A stretch of DNA of 64,000 nucleotides from Gardnerella greenwoodii 00703Dmash (GCF_000263635.1 NZ_ADEV01000009.1:401661-465660), one strand, 5' to 3'. Counted from the stretch's first letter, positions 47,560-57,445 are shown. Numbers and translations: made by a program. Notes: generated from the letters alone by a model not told the origin.

Positions 47560-48939
47560 TTATATAAGACTTTTTGCGTCCAGTTTTGAAATATCGCTGG
47601 AAGATAGCACTTCGTAAGCGTTGCGGTAAAGCCGCGGCACGCGAGCGCCAATTCCAGTCATAATTTCGTAGCTGATTGTTCCTGCAGCTTCTGCCCAATC
47701 GTCCGCAGTAGGCTCGGCAAATTCCAAGCCTCTTCCAGGACCAAAAAGCGTTACAGTATTGCCTTCCAAAACACCTAACTGCGAAGCATCGCCTTTTAAA
47801 TCAACTATGAACTGATCCATGCAAACTCGCCCAGAAACGTTCACAATTCGAGCACCATTCTTTGTTTCTACTCTAACCGGACCGCCTGGCTTATTAACAT
47901 GACGCGCACCTTGCATATCGAATCCGGAAGCAGATCGCAAAATGCCGTCAGCGTAACCAAGAGGCACAATAGCAGTACTCGTATTATTTGGAGTTAAATA
48001 CGTGCGTCCGTAGGAAATTCCATGTCCTTCTTCTACAGTTTTTACAGTGCCAAGCTGGGCTTGAAGCGTCATAGCAGGCTGCAATCCGTAGGTTTGGGAA
48101 TTTCCCATTGCAGGATCCGGCTCATAGCCGTACAAACCGATTCCTGGGCGAACAAGCTCAAAACGAATTTCTGGGCGGTTAAGCGTTGCAGCAGTATTTG
48201 CTAAATGACGGATTTTAGGCGCTAAACCAGCTTCTTTCATGCGTTTCGTAAACTCGTGGAATTGTTGAATTTGGCGGTCTGTTGCGTCTACAAATTCTGG
48301 AACGTCTGGAGAATCTGCCACAGCTAAATGACTCCATTGGCCAATAACTTCAATCGCGCCTTCGCTAGAGTATTGCTGCAATCTTTTAAGAGCGTCACTA
48401 AAACCGGCTGGAGTAAAACCATTTCTACCAAAACCTGTATCGACTTTTACGTGCACGCGCGCAGGCTTACCTAACTTTCGTGCAGCAAAAGCCACAGCGT
48501 CGAGAGAATCAATAGATCCAACAGAAATATCAATATCTTCTGAAATTAAATCCGCAAATCTGGTAGTTGGAGCACTAGTAAGCCAAGTAAGAATATGGCA
48601 TCGGCTGGAATCAATACCAGCTGCACGCAAACGTAACGCTTCGTATGGTTGAGCTGTGCCAAGCCAAGTAGATCCACCAGATAAAGAAGCAAGAGCACTA
48701 GGAATTAAGCCATGTCCGTAACCGTCTGCTTTTACTACCCCCATAACTTCCGGCGCATTTTGACCAGGCTGCAAATTTTGAGCAACTCGCGCAACCAAAG
48801 TGCGCATATTGTCTCGAAGCGCCTTCAAATCGACGATTACCTGACCCGGGTATGTACTTAAAGCGCGAGCATAGTTTGCTTCTAACATTGCCGAATTACG
48901 TGCACTATTACTTGCTGCATTACTTAAATCTGTACTCAT
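47560..48939 (-). CDS. alr: Alanine racemase
   Basis: Alr interconverts L- and D-alanine for peptidoglycan. The 459-residue PLP enzyme has the Schiff-base Lys in VVKADGYGHG (near 69). The TIM barrel ends with LVRPGIGLYGYEPDP, and ISYGRTYLTP carries the second catalytic Tyr near 315. An N-terminal extension of about 25 residues and an insert near 345 make it longer than the usual 370-390 aa. AGGTGAG lies before the ATG. It precedes dgt with a 65-bp gap. Confidence 0.95.
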   Translation of the reverse strand: MSTDLSNAASNSARNSAMLEANYARALSTYPGQVIVDLKALRDNMRTLVARVAQNLQPGQNAPEVMGVVKADGYGHGLIPSALASLSGGSTWLGTAQPYEALRLRAAGIDSSRCHILTWLTSAPTTRFADLISEDIDISVGSIDSLDAVAFAARKLGKPARVHVKVDTGFGRNGFTPAGFSDALKRLQQYSSEGAIEVIGQWSHLAVADSPDVPEFVDATDRQIQQFHEFTKRMKEAGLAPKIRHLANTAATLNRPEIRFELVRPGIGLYGYEPDPAMGNSQTYGLQPAMTLQAQLGTVKTVEEGHGISYGRTYLTPNNTSTAIVPLGYADGILRSASGFDMQGARHVNKPGGPVRVETKNGARIVNVSGRVCMDQFIVDLKGDASQLGVLEGNTVTLFGPGRGLEFAEPTADDWAEAAGTISYEIMTGIGARVPRLYRNAYEVLSSSDISKLDAKSLI

Positions 48940-49024
48940 AACTCACCTAACTGATTTAGTATGCTTTTAATGCTACATGCTCTTTTGTATACTCTCCATA
49001 AGCTTTTAAGAACACACGCGCATT

Positions 49025-49564
49025 TCATATGACATGATTAAGTGTTTGCATCCATTGATATGCAATACGTACTGCACTGTGTACACGATCTGGAATAACG
49101 ACCAATCCACAACGACTAAACCCTGCACGCGTAATTACTTTTTGCATAATTACGTTATCTGGATGCGTGTCAATGCGTACATTATTATAGTTTTGCTGCA
49201 CCCAATGCAAGCACGCTGTTGCCATTTTTGGTTTTATTCCCGAAGATGCTAAGCGGTGAATTGTTACATAGGGGGAAATATCATCAAGCCACGCACCGTC
49301 AATACTGGCATACACTTCATCAACACCTTCGCATAATGCGAATTGCGCTAGAATACGCTCGTTACATGATTCTGGGTCCTCGTCAACAATCAAATAGAAA
49401 CGTTTTAAACGAATATCTTCAATAACACTTGAAACAAGTGGAAAACTATTCCCCCACTGATGAGGATTGCCTGTAACACGCATAAATTTGCGAGCATTTT
49501 CATAAATATGCTCAATATTTCGCAAGTCACCAAGCGTTGCTTTTCTCAATGTTATATCTTCCAC
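49025..49564 (-). CDS. GNAT-family N-acetyltransferase
   Basis: The 179-residue protein has the GNAT fold signature: LRKATLGDLRNIEHIYENAR at the N-terminus and YVTIHRLASSGIKPKMATACLHWV (residues about 97-120) as the acetyl-CoA loop. The usual Gly-x-Gly of the loop is replaced by Lys-Pro-Lys. C-terminal VIMQKVITRAGFSRCG matches the family end. Substrate cannot be told. It lies between luxS and alr with 63-85-bp gaps. Confidence 0.82.
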   Translation of the reverse strand: MEDITLRKATLGDLRNIEHIYENARKFMRVTGNPHQWGNSFPLVSSVIEDIRLKRFYLIVDEDPESCNERILAQFALCEGVDEVYASIDGAWLDDISPYVTIHRLASSGIKPKMATACLHWVQQNYNNVRIDTHPDNVIMQKVITRAGFSRCGLVVIPDRVHSAVRIAYQWMQTLNHVI

Positions 49565-49627
49565 GCCAACCTCTAAAAGAAACTAAATAAAACTACGCAA
49601 AATTACGCAAAACTAGCTAATTATTAC

Positions 49628-50122
49628 TTACACAAGTTTGCGCTCAAAAGGATCCGAACTAATTCCCTTCGCTAGAATATCTTTACACCATTGACTAGCA
49701 CCAAATAAACTGTGGTCTCTATAGTTGCCGCAAGATTCAATAGTTGTTGCAGGAACATCATCCCAGGTGGCATTAAACGCAATAAACTCAAGAGATTCCT
49801 TTAAAGCGCGCGCCACATCTTCTGTGCTGTGTTCACCCCAAGTTAGCAAATGAAAACCAGTTCTGCAACCAAAAGGCGAGCAATCAATATAGCCATCAAT
49901 GCGCTCGCGAAGTAACACTGCAATCATATGCTCAATTGTGTGCAATGCGGCAGTAGGAATTGCTTCCTCATTAGGCTGCGTTAAACGAATATCGTAGTTG
50001 GAAATTACATCTCCGTGAGGGCCGTGTTGCGTATCAATATAACGTACGTAAGGTGCCTTTACTTTTGTATGATCTAGTTCAAAACTTTCTGGTCTAGGCC
50101 TAGACGCATCCTGCTTATTCAT
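49628..50122 (-). CDS. luxS: S-ribosylhomocysteine lyase
   Basis: LuxS cleaves S-ribosylhomocysteine to homocysteine and DPD, the precursor of autoinducer-2. The 164-residue protein has the metal site His61-x3-His65 (HTIEHM), the catalytic Cys86 in [12 protein letters not shown], and a third metal Cys near 131 ([14 protein letters not shown]). Length is normal. GAAGGGAA lies 5 nt before the ATG. No pfs or lsr gene is adjacent. Confidence 0.97.
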   Translation of the reverse strand: MNKQDASRPRPESFELDHTKVKAPYVRYIDTQHGPHGDVISNYDIRLTQPNEEAIPTAALHTIEHMIAVLLRERIDGYIDCSPFGCRTGFHLLTWGEHSTEDVARALKESLEFIAFNATWDDVPATTIESCGNYRDHSLFGASQWCKDILAKGISSDPFERKLV

Positions 50123-50155
50123 AAGTATTCCCTTCGCTTAACTACACAATAAACA

Positions 50156-50186
50156 ACGTACTCTTTACGTACTAAGTACTTCTATA
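50156..50186 (-). promoter_or_regulatory. luxS promoter region with repeated ACGTACT
   Basis: On the minus strand TATAGA (plus-strand 50181-50186) is a plausible -10 hexamer. Around the expected transcription start lie ACGTACT (50156-50162), ACGTACT (50167-50173) and AGTACT (50175-50180), closely spaced GTAC repeats that could be an operator. No -35 consensus stands out. Confidence 0.4.
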
Positions 50187-50204
50187 GTAGACGGTAGTTG
50201 CCTA

Positions 50205-50236
50205 ATTAGTTGAAAGATTTATTAGTTGAAAGATTT
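50205..50236. repeat. 16-bp tandem duplication after the peptide transporter operon
   Basis: ATTAGTTGAAAGATTT occurs twice in direct tandem, 2 bp beyond the ATPase stop codon, in the gap between the transporter operon and luxS. No terminator hairpin is seen in this gap. Confidence 0.9.
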
Positions 50237-50238
50237 AT

Positions 50239-51843
50239 TTACATGATTGCTGCGTTTACAAGAGCACGAGTGTAGTCATTTTGCGGATTATTTAGAACAT
50301 CGCTTACTCTTCCAGATTCCACAATTTCCCCATCGTTAAGAACAATTACGCGTGTTGCTAAATTCTGAATCATACCTAAATCGTGGCTTACGAAAACACA
50401 CGACATTGTTGGGCGCTCTTTTCGAATTGCCGCAAAAGCGTCGAGAATGCGAGTGCGCTCAGCAACGTCAATTGCACTCATTGGCTCATCAGCAAGCAAA
50501 ACTCGAGGATTATTGATTAATGCGCGAGCAATACAAACACATTGCGCTTGACCACCAGAAAGCTCATGAGGGTAACGTTCCAAAAAATCTTCAGGATTTA
50601 ATCCAACTAATTGCAACATTTCTTCAACTCGGTTGCGAATAGTTGCTTCGTCTAATTGAAGAGATTTTCGCCAAATATTAAGCGGCTCGGCAACACTTTT
50701 TAGAACAGTCCATCGCGGATCTAAAGCAGCAAATGGGTGCTGAAAAACAAGAGAAGTTTCTTTACGAAGCGCACTATAATCGGAAATTTTTTTGCGATTT
50801 GTGGAAGAATTCACTATTTGTGAATCATAAGTAACGATTCCATCTGAAATTTTTTGAAGACCTAACATTGCGCGAATAAGAGTTGTTTTGCCAGAGCCAG
50901 AACCGCCAATAATAGCAAGCGATTCTCCTTTGAAAAGATCCAGATCAACGCCCTTCAAAACTTCTGCGCGAGCTAATGCGCGACCCAAAGTAACGTGAAT
51001 ATTTTTTGCAGTTAAAAGCGAAGAATCTTTTCGACTTACGTTTTCGCTACTTACACTTTGGGAATCTAATTTTTGCGCTCTTAAAGTCAACTTTTTAGCA
51101 GCATCAACCAATTGCTTAGTTGAAGTAACGCGCGGATTTTCAAGCAAATCTTGAACTTCTGCACTGTCAACCAATCGCCCAGAATCAAGAACATAACAAC
51201 GTTTAGCAGCGCGCGAAAGCACCGAAAAATCGTGAGTTACAAAAAGCATCGAAGCACCCATGTTGTCAACAAGCGAAGTCAACATGTTAACAACATCTTT
51301 TTGAGTTACGCTATCTAAAGCGGTAGTAGGCTCGTCAGCCAAAATAAGCCGCGGAGAAGTAATCAAAGCTGTTGCAATACCAACGCGCTGAAGCTGTCCG
51401 CCAGAAAGTTCAAAAGTGCGTTTAGAAATAATATTCTGCGGCAAACCAACTTTTTCAAGCATTGCGCAAACTCTATTATGAACATCATCGGCATCAAGTT
51501 GGTAGTGAATTCGCAAAGGAAGCGAAATCTGTTCCTCCACGCTTAGCATTGGATTAAGCGCGCGATTAGCCTGCTGAAATACCACACCCACGTATTTTCC
51601 TCGAAGGCGTGCAAGATTCTCATCACTAGCTCCAACAGTTTGAACTCCCCCAAGCATGCAAGATCCAGAAATTTTAGTTTCAAACGGAAGCAAGCCGGTT
51701 GCGGCGCGAAGAAGCATAGATTTTCCAGAGCCAGAAGACCCAACTAAGCCAACACGCTCACCATCTTCAACATGCAGAGAAACGTTGTTAAGAATAGTTT
51801 TTTTGCCAAGATTTAACGTAAGATTTTGAATATTTAAGCTCAT
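50239..51843 (-). CDS. Fused double ATPase of a dipeptide/oligopeptide ABC transporter (DppD-DppF type)
   Basis: The 534-residue protein holds two complete ABC domains. The first has Walker A GSSGSGKS (near 36), signature LSGGQ (near 146) and Walker B LILADEPTTALD. The second has Walker A GGSGSGKTT (near 313), LSGGQAQ (near 427) and Walker B VLLADEPMSAID. This equals a DppD-DppF fusion that powers peptide uptake. It overlaps the upstream permease gene by 4 bp. Nickel or other substrates of this family cannot be excluded. Confidence 0.9.
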   Translation of the reverse strand: MSLNIQNLTLNLGKKTILNNVSLHVEDGERVGLVGSSGSGKSMLLRAATGLLPFETKISGSCMLGGVQTVGASDENLARLRGKYVGVVFQQANRALNPMLSVEEQISLPLRIHYQLDADDVHNRVCAMLEKVGLPQNIISKRTFELSGGQLQRVGIATALITSPRLILADEPTTALDSVTQKDVVNMLTSLVDNMGASMLFVTHDFSVLSRAAKRCYVLDSGRLVDSAEVQDLLENPRVTSTKQLVDAAKKLTLRAQKLDSQSVSSENVSRKDSSLLTAKNIHVTLGRALARAEVLKGVDLDLFKGESLAIIGGSGSGKTTLIRAMLGLQKISDGIVTYDSQIVNSSTNRKKISDYSALRKETSLVFQHPFAALDPRWTVLKSVAEPLNIWRKSLQLDEATIRNRVEEMLQLVGLNPEDFLERYPHELSGGQAQCVCIARALINNPRVLLADEPMSAIDVAERTRILDAFAAIRKERPTMSCVFVSHDLGMIQNLATRVIVLNDGEIVESGRVSDVLNNPQNDYTRALVNAAIM

Positions 51844-52703
51844 TTTGCGCCTACTTTATTCATACTTTTTGCGCAAGGATCCAATACTTTACGCAACACA
51901 TCACCTAGAAGATTAAGAGCCACAACAACTATTGTTACGATCAATCCCGGCCATAGAACAGCTAAAGGATTTACGTGAATAAGCGTCACGGAAGTTGCCA
52001 AAACACGCCCCCAGCTAGGAACTCCAGATTGCACACCTACTCCCAAGTATGTTAGGCCACTTTCCGCCAAAATCACCGTTCCTGCAGAAAGAGAAAGCTG
52101 CACAAGCGCTACAGGCGTAATATTAGGGAGCACGTGACGAAGTAGCACGTATCTTCTTGAAGCGCCTTGAGAAATAGCTGAATTTACGTAATCTGATTGC
52201 AAAACAAGATTTGCGCTTGGACGCACAATACGAGCCAGATTAAAACCGTATCCAAATCCACAAGCAATCACAATCACCAAAACGTTTGTGCCAAACGGAA
52301 CCGCAAGCATAAGAGCAATCAGAACAGTTGGAACGGAAATAAGAGCGTCAACAGCCATGACGCTTGTTGCACGAATAATTTTATACTGCGAAATCATAAT
52401 ACTCAGCAAAACTGTGCCAATTAAAGCAGAAATCATAACTGTGCAAATAACTATAACAAGCTCCACTCGAGAGCCTGCCATAAGCCAGCTAAGCATGTCT
52501 GCGCCAGTTCCATCAGTACCAAGTAAGTGTGCAAAAGACGGCTTTTGCCACACTTCGTAGCCGTTTGTTTTTAGAAGAGAATAAGGAGTCCAAAACAGTG
52601 AGATTGCGGCAATAGCAATCCAAAGAAAAAGCGTTACGCATACGAATTTACCAAAAGAAGCACGCCATATACGTTTTAGAATAGTAAATCGCATCTTTTT
52701 CAC
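51840..52703 (-). CDS. Peptide ABC transporter permease, DppC type
   Basis: The 287-residue protein has an N-terminal OppC-like segment with one helix (about 18-38) and the MetI-like permease domain with five helices. The EAA-type loop is near residues 180-200 (AISQGASRRYVLLRHVLPN). The start is GTG at 52703 with AGGTGA upstream; an ATG three codons later is possible. It overlaps the ATPase gene by 4 bp and starts 4 bp after the DppB stop, so all are one operon. Confidence 0.9.
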   Translation of the reverse strand: MKKMRFTILKRIWRASFGKFVCVTLFLWIAIAAISLFWTPYSLLKTNGYEVWQKPSFAHLLGTDGTGADMLSWLMAGSRVELVIVICTVMISALIGTVLLSIMISQYKIIRATSVMAVDALISVPTVLIALMLAVPFGTNVLVIVIACGFGYGFNLARIVRPSANLVLQSDYVNSAISQGASRRYVLLRHVLPNITPVALVQLSLSAGTVILAESGLTYLGVGVQSGVPSWGRVLATSVTLIHVNPLAVLWPGLIVTIVVVALNLLGDVLRKVLDPCAKSMNKVGAK

Positions 52704-52707
52704 AAAA

Positions 52708-53661
52708 TCACCTTGCCAACCTAGGGTCTAGCAGCCTGTGAGCAATATCAACTGCAAAACCAATTAGCAGAAAAAGAGCCGCCAGCATAAAAAGCTCGCC
52801 CTGCACGGCAATTAAATCGCGCAAACCAACATCTCGAACCAAACCCATACCCATTCCAGGTAAAGAAAACAGGTTTTCAATAACCATCACACCCATAACC
52901 ATGTGAGCGAAAGTCAAACCAATAACAGAAACCAGCTGTGGAAGAGCCAGACGCAAACCAACTCGCCAAACAACCTGCTTACGAGTCATTCCGCAAGCCA
53001 TTGCTTCAGCAGCAATTTCACTATTAGCAATATTTTCAAGAACTGCTGAAGTGTAGCGCATAAAACTAGAGCCAACAATAATTCCAACCGTAATCGCCGG
53101 CAAAAGTAGCGACAAAAACGCTTCGGAAAAATCACTCCAGCCGTCAGTTGGAAAACCCTGAGTAGGAAGAAGCCCCAGCACGCCAACACCTTTGCCAAAC
53201 AGCAAAATAAGAAGCATTCCACCCCAAAGAGCCGGCACGGATCCTGCAGAAATAGCAGTAAATCGAGAAACCACTTGAACTAGCTTTCCTTCATGAGTTA
53301 CCTTAAAGCAGCCAAGCGGAATACCAATTGCGAGCGCAATAGCAAGTCCCAAAAAAATCAGCGGAAAAGTTATAGTAGCGCGGCTTAAAATCATTGAAAC
53401 CACGGGCCTGCCGGTTAGAACAGAAACGCCGAAATCTCCACGCAAAACACCCAGAAGCCAATCGGCATATTGAGTAAAAAGCGGCTTATTTAAGCCGAGT
53501 TCGGCGCGCAGCTGCTCAACTTTTCCATGAGGGGAGTTAATGCCTGCCATAACTTGCGCAACGTCTCCTGGAAGAACACGAAGCGCAAGAAAAACAGCCG
53601 CAGAAATGCAAAACAGAGCCGCAATAAAAAGCAGAAGTCTTTGGCATATCGTGCGAAACAT
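52708..53661 (-). CDS. Peptide ABC transporter permease, DppB type
   Basis: The 317-residue protein has the DppB layout: a first helix (about 9-30), the periplasmic-loop family signature LRVLPGDVAQVMAG, VEQLRAELGLNKPLFTQYADWL, then five more helices. The EAA loop is AEAMACGMTRKQVVWRVGLRLALPQ near residue 215. Paired with DppC and the fused ATPase. The 61-bp gap to the binding-protein gene upstream has no hairpin. Confidence 0.92.
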   Translation of the reverse strand: MFRTICQRLLLFIAALFCISAAVFLALRVLPGDVAQVMAGINSPHGKVEQLRAELGLNKPLFTQYADWLLGVLRGDFGVSVLTGRPVVSMILSRATITFPLIFLGLAIALAIGIPLGCFKVTHEGKLVQVVSRFTAISAGSVPALWGGMLLILLFGKGVGVLGLLPTQGFPTDGWSDFSEAFLSLLLPAITVGIIVGSSFMRYTSAVLENIANSEIAAEAMACGMTRKQVVWRVGLRLALPQLVSVIGLTFAHMVMGVMVIENLFSLPGMGMGLVRDVGLRDLIAVQGELFMLAALFLLIGFAVDIAHRLLDPRLAR

Positions 53662-53722
53662 TAATAACTCCCCTTTTGCATCAATTTTTAATTACTTGTT
53701 TAACTTTTGCGTAGACTTTTAG

Positions 53723-55432
53723 CTATTTAGCTAAACGCAGGTTGTAAAGCGGCAAGATCTCCTGATTCATGTCAAAAGGCATTCCTTCAAGATTCTTCAC
53801 CTTCGCAGTTACAACGCGGTAGTTAAACAGCCAATCAGCAGGCGCATCCTCGCTAACAATTCGTGCAGCTTTAGCAAGCAATTTAGCAGAATCATGCTCA
53901 TTCGCACAAAGCATAGCCTTCGCGTACAAGTCTTGCACTTTACTATTGTTGTAACCGTAGTAGTAAGTAGGATCCGCCCACTGGCCAAAATCGTGGCTTT
54001 CGTTGTGGTCAACCATCGACAAATCGTATTGCTTATTCTTATACACGTCCTGAAGCCAAGTAGTAAACTCAACAACATTCACGCGCAAATCAATACCAAC
54101 AGCTTCAAGCTGCGAACGCAATTGGTCGCCAAGTTGAGTGCCGTAAATATTCGGGTAAGTAAGTGAAAGTTGAAGAGGATGCGACTTATCGAAGCCAGCA
54201 TCTTTCATAAGAGCTTTCGCGCGATCAATATTATGAGGGTAAAGCTTAGTTAGATCCTCATAACCTGGGTCAAGAGATGGGATTGGGCCACCAAGTGCCA
54301 AATCTGTGCCGCCTCGAGACGCGATAATCTGCTTGTGATCAATCGCGTAACGAATAGCTTTTCTAACGCGAGCATCCTTCGTGCGCTCGCCGTTCATATT
54401 CATAGCAAGCACGAACTTGTCTGTGCCATTTCCAGCTCGCACAACGTAACGCTTAGAGTCATCTTTAAAAGGCTTAGCAAGCTGGCCGGAAATAGGAGCA
54501 AGAGCTTCAACAGAGCCGGAAGAAAGCGCGTCTACAGCAGCGTTGTCGTCCACAAAGTAGCGAATAACAACTTTTTCTGTTTTAGCAGGATGAATTCCCT
54601 TATAACGCGGATTTGCTTTTAACACAACGCGATCAGACTGCACGAACTTTTCGATTAAGTACGGTCCGGAACCAACTGCCTGCGTTTTAGCATCGTATTT
54701 AGCTGTTTTATCAAACACTAAGCCCGCGCGAGAGCACAAAGCCCACAAAAGCTTCGCATTTGGCTCTTTAAGCGTAATTTCAAATGTGTAATCGTCCTTT
54801 GCTTTTGCAGACTCAACTTTTCCAACCATATTCGAGCCGCGATACTGCTTAGAAACAAGCTCATTAAACGACCACGCAGCATCTTTTGCCGTAAGCTTGT
54901 GTCCGTTAGAAAATACGGAATCCTTACGCAAATGGAAAGTGTAGCGTAAGCCGTCTTTGCTTACATCCCAGCTTTTTGCCAAAGAAGGCGAAACCTGATT
55001 TTTTTCATTTCGCGCAACCAAGCCCTCGTAAACGTTACCAATAAGAAGCTGATCTAGCGAAGAACCGGACTGGTTTCTAATATCGAGATTAGTAGGAGCC
55101 AGTTTTAAGCCGATTGTGACGGTTTTGTGCGACATTGTAGACACAGCGTTTTGCGATTTGAATAAGCTTGGGTCTGTTACAGTTGCAAAAATCGCGCTTA
55201 TTACAACAATCGCAACAATTACTATTGTAAATAGCCAAGGCTTGCTTAACTTACGATTTTTTGAAGAAGCGCTTTCTTTTGCTGCTGCATTAAGCGAGTC
55301 GTCTGTACTTGATTTAGACGCGCTATCTGCAGAAGCGTTATCGTAAGAATTACTTGTGTAAGATTCACCAGAGAATGTTTCGGTCGCGCCGTTTTCTTCG
55401 TGCACGCCTTCCTCGGGTTTTGCGTTACTCAT
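53723..55432 (-). CDS. Peptide ABC transporter solute-binding protein with N-terminal membrane anchor
   Basis: The 569-residue family 5 (SBP_bac_5) binding protein has LAPTNLDIRNQ at the domain start and GLVARNEKNQVSPSLAKSWDVSKDGLRYTFHLRKDSVFSNGHKLTAKDAAWSF (motif region about 136-188). Atypically it lacks a lipobox. The first 60 residues are Ser/Glu/Asp-rich and would be cytoplasmic, followed by a single helix (65-84), so the protein is probably a type II membrane protein. It is first in the operon binding protein-DppB-DppC-ATPase. Bound substrate is presumably peptide. Confidence 0.88.
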   Translation of the reverse strand: MSNAKPEEGVHEENGATETFSGESYTSNSYDNASADSASKSSTDDSLNAAAKESASSKNRKLSKPWLFTIVIVAIVVISAIFATVTDPSLFKSQNAVSTMSHKTVTIGLKLAPTNLDIRNQSGSSLDQLLIGNVYEGLVARNEKNQVSPSLAKSWDVSKDGLRYTFHLRKDSVFSNGHKLTAKDAAWSFNELVSKQYRGSNMVGKVESAKAKDDYTFEITLKEPNAKLLWALCSRAGLVFDKTAKYDAKTQAVGSGPYLIEKFVQSDRVVLKANPRYKGIHPAKTEKVVIRYFVDDNAAVDALSSGSVEALAPISGQLAKPFKDDSKRYVVRAGNGTDKFVLAMNMNGERTKDARVRKAIRYAIDHKQIIASRGGTDLALGGPIPSLDPGYEDLTKLYPHNIDRAKALMKDAGFDKSHPLQLSLTYPNIYGTQLGDQLRSQLEAVGIDLRVNVVEFTTWLQDVYKNKQYDLSMVDHNESHDFGQWADPTYYYGYNNSKVQDLYAKAMLCANEHDSAKLLAKAARIVSEDAPADWLFNYRVVTAKVKNLEGMPFDMNQEILPLYNLRLAK

Positions 55433-55761
55433 ACCATAAACCTTTCTAAATGGTACTAAGTTATTTAGTTGCTATTTATATTTAATTGTTATCTATTTTT
55501 AGTTGTTTTATGCTCGACGCTTGATTGCAAATTAAATAAAATCAACCCCAAGTCGCCGGCAGTATCAATCGTAGCGCAAGCTAAAAGCAGGCTCACCGTG
55601 CAATCATCCAAAAAACTCGCGAAAAATTTGTATAAATACGATTTTAAGAATGCACAAGGTTGTACTATTTATTAGGCATATATCCTACGAATGTGATTAA
55701 ATTCCAACAGAACGTAAACTTGCAAACGTGCGCAAACACATCTAATACAAAGCGAGGAATG
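55433..55761. other. Divergent intergenic region before pdxS (329 bp)
   Basis: No gene or RNA is recognised. It must hold promoters for the peptide transporter operon (minus) and pdxST (plus). A long in-frame extension of pdxS into this region (from 55660) has no ribosome binding site and is not family-like. No MocR-type pdxR gene lies nearby. Confidence 0.6.
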
Positions 55762-56697
55762 ATGACTGAGAACTTGAATACTACAGTAACTGTGAACGAA
55801 TCCTCGGATCCGCAAAACCAAAGTGGTGAAGACCGTACAGCATTGAACCGCCAATTGGCGCAAATGCTTAAGGGTGGCGTAATTATGGACGTCACCACCC
55901 CAGAGCAGGCGCGAATTGCTGAAGATTCTGGCGCATGCGCAGTTATGGCCTTGGAGCGTATTCCTGCCGATATTCGTGCAGCAGGCGGCGTTTCTCGTAT
56001 GAGCGACCCAGCTATGATTCACGGCATTCAAGAGGCTGTGTCTATTCCTGTTATGGCAAAGTGCCGCATTGGTCACTTTGTTGAAGCTCAGGTGCTTGAA
56101 GCTATTGAAATCGATTACATCGATGAAAGCGAAGTGCTTAGCCCAGCTGACGACGTTTACCACATTAATAAGCGCGATTTTGCTGTGCCTTTCGTTTGCG
56201 GCGCTAAGGATTTGGGTGAAGCTTTGCGCAGGATTAACGAAGGCGCTTCCATGATTCGCACTAAGGGCGAGCCAGGAACTGGCGATGTGATTCAGGCTGT
56301 GCGTCACATGCGCATGATGAATTCCGCTATTCGCAAGCTAACCAGCATGCGTGAAGATGAGCTTTTTGAAGAAGCTAAGAATTTGCGCGTGCCATTTGAA
56401 CTCGTAAAGTATGTTGCACAAAACGGCAAGCTTCCTGTTGTTAACTTTGCTGCAGGCGGCGTTGCAACCCCAGCAGATGCTGCTTTGATGATGCAGCTTG
56501 GTGCTGAAGGCGTGTTCGTTGGCTCCGGCATCTTTAAGTCTGGTGACCCTGCAAAGCGCGCTGCAGCAATTGTTAAGGCTGTTACTAACTACAAGGATGC
56601 CAAGATGATTGCTAAGCTTTCCGAAAACTTGGGTGAAGCTATGGTTGGCATTAACGAGCAGGAAATCAAGCTTTTGATGGCTGAGCGCGGCGAGTGA
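55762..56697 (+). CDS. pdxS: Pyridoxal 5'-phosphate synthase, lyase subunit
   Basis: PdxS makes PLP from ribose-5-phosphate, glyceraldehyde-3-phosphate and ammonia. The protein from the second of two adjacent ATGs (55762; GCGAGG 4 nt upstream) has 311 residues and a TIM barrel with [35 protein letters not shown] near 38. Catalytic Lys lies in [14 protein letters not shown], plus [12 protein letters not shown], and [32 protein letters not shown] at the phosphate site. It is joined to pdxT. PLP is needed by ThrC and Alr in this window. Confidence 0.96.
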   Translation: MTENLNTTVTVNESSDPQNQSGEDRTALNRQLAQMLKGGVIMDVTTPEQARIAEDSGACAVMALERIPADIRAAGGVSRMSDPAMIHGIQEAVSIPVMAKCRIGHFVEAQVLEAIEIDYIDESEVLSPADDVYHINKRDFAVPFVCGAKDLGEALRRINEGASMIRTKGEPGTGDVIQAVRHMRMMNSAIRKLTSMREDELFEEAKNLRVPFELVKYVAQNGKLPVVNFAAGGVATPADAALMMQLGAEGVFVGSGIFKSGDPAKRAAAIVKAVTNYKDAKMIAKLSENLGEAMVGINEQEIKLLMAERGE

Positions 56698-57312
56698 TTG
56701 AGGCGAATGATTTTGGCAAACTCCCCTACTATAACTTCAAACGCAAGCGCCCCTAAAACTGTAGCTGTTTTAGCAGTTCAGGGAGCTTTTCTTGAGCATA
56801 GGTTGATGCTAGAAAAGCTGGGCGCACGCGTAATAGAGCTTCGGCAGGCTCGTGACTTGGAGCAGTCTTTTGACCGTTTGGTGCTTCCTGGCGGCGAAAG
56901 CACTGTACAAGCTAAGCTTCTTAAAGAGCAAAATATGCTCGAGCCTTTGCGCGAAAGGATTGCTTGCGGAATGCCTGTTCTTGGCACTTGCGCAGGATTG
57001 ATTTTGCTTGCAAAGAACGTTGAAGGTAACGAAGTAAACGGATTTGGCACACTGGACGTGACTGTTAAGCGCAACGCTTACGGACGTCAGCTTGGAAGCT
57101 TCCACTGCGATGCTGATTTTGGTGATCTTGGTGCAGTTCCAATGACGTTTATTCGCGCGCCTTATATTGCAGAAGTTGGATCTAACGCTGAAACTCTTGC
57201 AACTGTAGATGGTCACGTTGTGGCAGCGCGTCAAGGAAATCAAATTGGCACGTCTTTCCATCCGGAGCTGGACAGCGATACGCGAATTCACCAGCTTTTC
57301 TTGAATCTGTAG
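56698..57312 (+). CDS. pdxT: Pyridoxal 5'-phosphate synthase, glutaminase subunit
   Basis: PdxT delivers ammonia from glutamine to PdxS. The class I-type amidotransferase has VAVLAVQGAFLEHRLMLEKLGA at the N-terminus, LPGGESTVQAKLL, catalytic Cys in GTCAGLILLAK (near 99), and His-Glu in SFHPELDSD near the C-terminus. The frame opens with TTG directly after the pdxS stop; an ATG at 56707 behind GAGG is the likelier start. About 200 aa is normal. A strong terminator follows. Confidence 0.94.
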   Translation: MRRMILANSPTITSNASAPKTVAVLAVQGAFLEHRLMLEKLGARVIELRQARDLEQSFDRLVLPGGESTVQAKLLKEQNMLEPLRERIACGMPVLGTCAGLILLAKNVEGNEVNGFGTLDVTVKRNAYGRQLGSFHCDADFGDLGAVPMTFIRAPYIAEVGSNAETLATVDGHVVAARQGNQIGTSFHPELDSDTRIHQLFLNL

Positions 57313-57335
57313 TTGAATCTGTATTTATTTATATA

Positions 57336-57387
57336 AACAAAAACCTCTTGGTGAATGATTAACACTCACCAAGAGGTTTTAATTTTT
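57336..57387 (+). terminator. Terminator after pdxST, facing pgi
   Basis: A 15-bp perfect stem (57340-57354 with 57366-57380, core CCTCTTGGTGA) has an 11-nt loop, ending in TTTTAATTTTT. The A-run on the other side makes it usable for the convergent pgi transcript as well. Confidence 0.93.
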
Positions 57388-57445
57388 AGGCAAATAGACA
57401 AGCCTTGTTCGAACTAATTTTTAATCAGTTGCGAACTCTTGCGAA

